A DNA stretch of 64,000 bases, taken from positions 5,213,001 through 5,277,000 of the forward strand of contig OX335653.1 of NCBI GenBank assembly GCA_946894095.1. Reading direction: 5' to 3'. Of this stretch, positions 63,883 through 64,000 are shown one piece after another. The first letter of the stretch is position 1, and every line of letters starts with the position of its first letter. A program made the position numbers and the translations under genes. The notes beneath the pieces were generated by a model that worked only from the letters and a program-made list of their open reading frames with translations, had not been told where the DNA came from and searched no databases. Source of the DNA: Incurvaria masculella. Taxonomy: Eukaryota; Arthropoda; Insecta; Lepidoptera; Incurvariidae.

Positions 63883-64000
63883 TGAAAATGTTTATTAAAA
63901 ACAACTTTGAATTATTTTGCCAAAAAATTAAAAAACTATTGAAATGTTTTATTTACGAATTTAAAATAATTAGGTCTTATTTCATATGAAAGTATGTACA

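Overview
The window is nuclear DNA from an insect, almost certainly a lepidopteran. It holds spliced protein genes with canonical GT-AG introns, a BTB gene matching the lepidopteran mod(mdg4) 5' common exons, and dense transposable elements of moth and butterfly type: 5S- and tRNA-headed SINEs with a shared 3' body, RTE, jockey-like and Penelope-like fragments, DIRS, mariner, Helitron ends, and an abundant repeat starting near GAGTCGGACTCGC. I see nothing bacterial and no CRISPR array.

Host genes. (1) 8020-9284, minus strand: 5' common exons of mod(mdg4); the alternative 3' exons are not in the window. (2) 38821-59750, plus strand: an 11-exon secreted carboxylesterase/cholinesterase-like gene whose exon phases all join into one 678-residue frame. 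Its nucleophile-elbow serine is displaced, so it may be a pseudo-esterase. Its introns carry most of the repeats between 39 and 59 kb. (3) 63135 onward, plus strand: the first coding exon of an unrecognised secreted protein, with a TATA box upstream. Everything else that looks coding is transposon-derived.

Layout. 1-7 kb: repeats and AT-rich intergenic DNA. 7.4-9.5 kb: mod(mdg4), with a strong hairpin just downstream of the last common exon. 10-17 kb: nested copies of a THAP/P-like DNA transposon, one of them (15157-16879) complete with TIRs and an 8-bp target duplication, plus a TTAA-flanked MITE carrying a LINE. 20.7-27.9 kb: a full-structure DIRS retroelement on the minus strand, split by a 2.5-kb P-like transposon. 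29-32 kb: a fold-back element with a 9-bp target duplication. 34.2-38.0 kb: a 3.8-kb near-palindrome with GC-rich arms. 43.2-52.1 kb: an 8.9-kb inverted-repeat composite inside esterase intron 4, filled with LINE, RTE and Penelope remains. 57.7-60.8 kb: two Helitron-like elements in intron 10 and an internally deleted mariner just behind the esterase stop codon.

The most notable signal is a set of very short insertions (14-53 bp), each flanked by a perfect 8-bp duplication. They consist only of the terminal tips of the two P-like transposon families whose larger copies lie in the same window. They read as excision scars of P-superfamily elements, and several have uninterrupted copies of the target sequence nearby for comparison.
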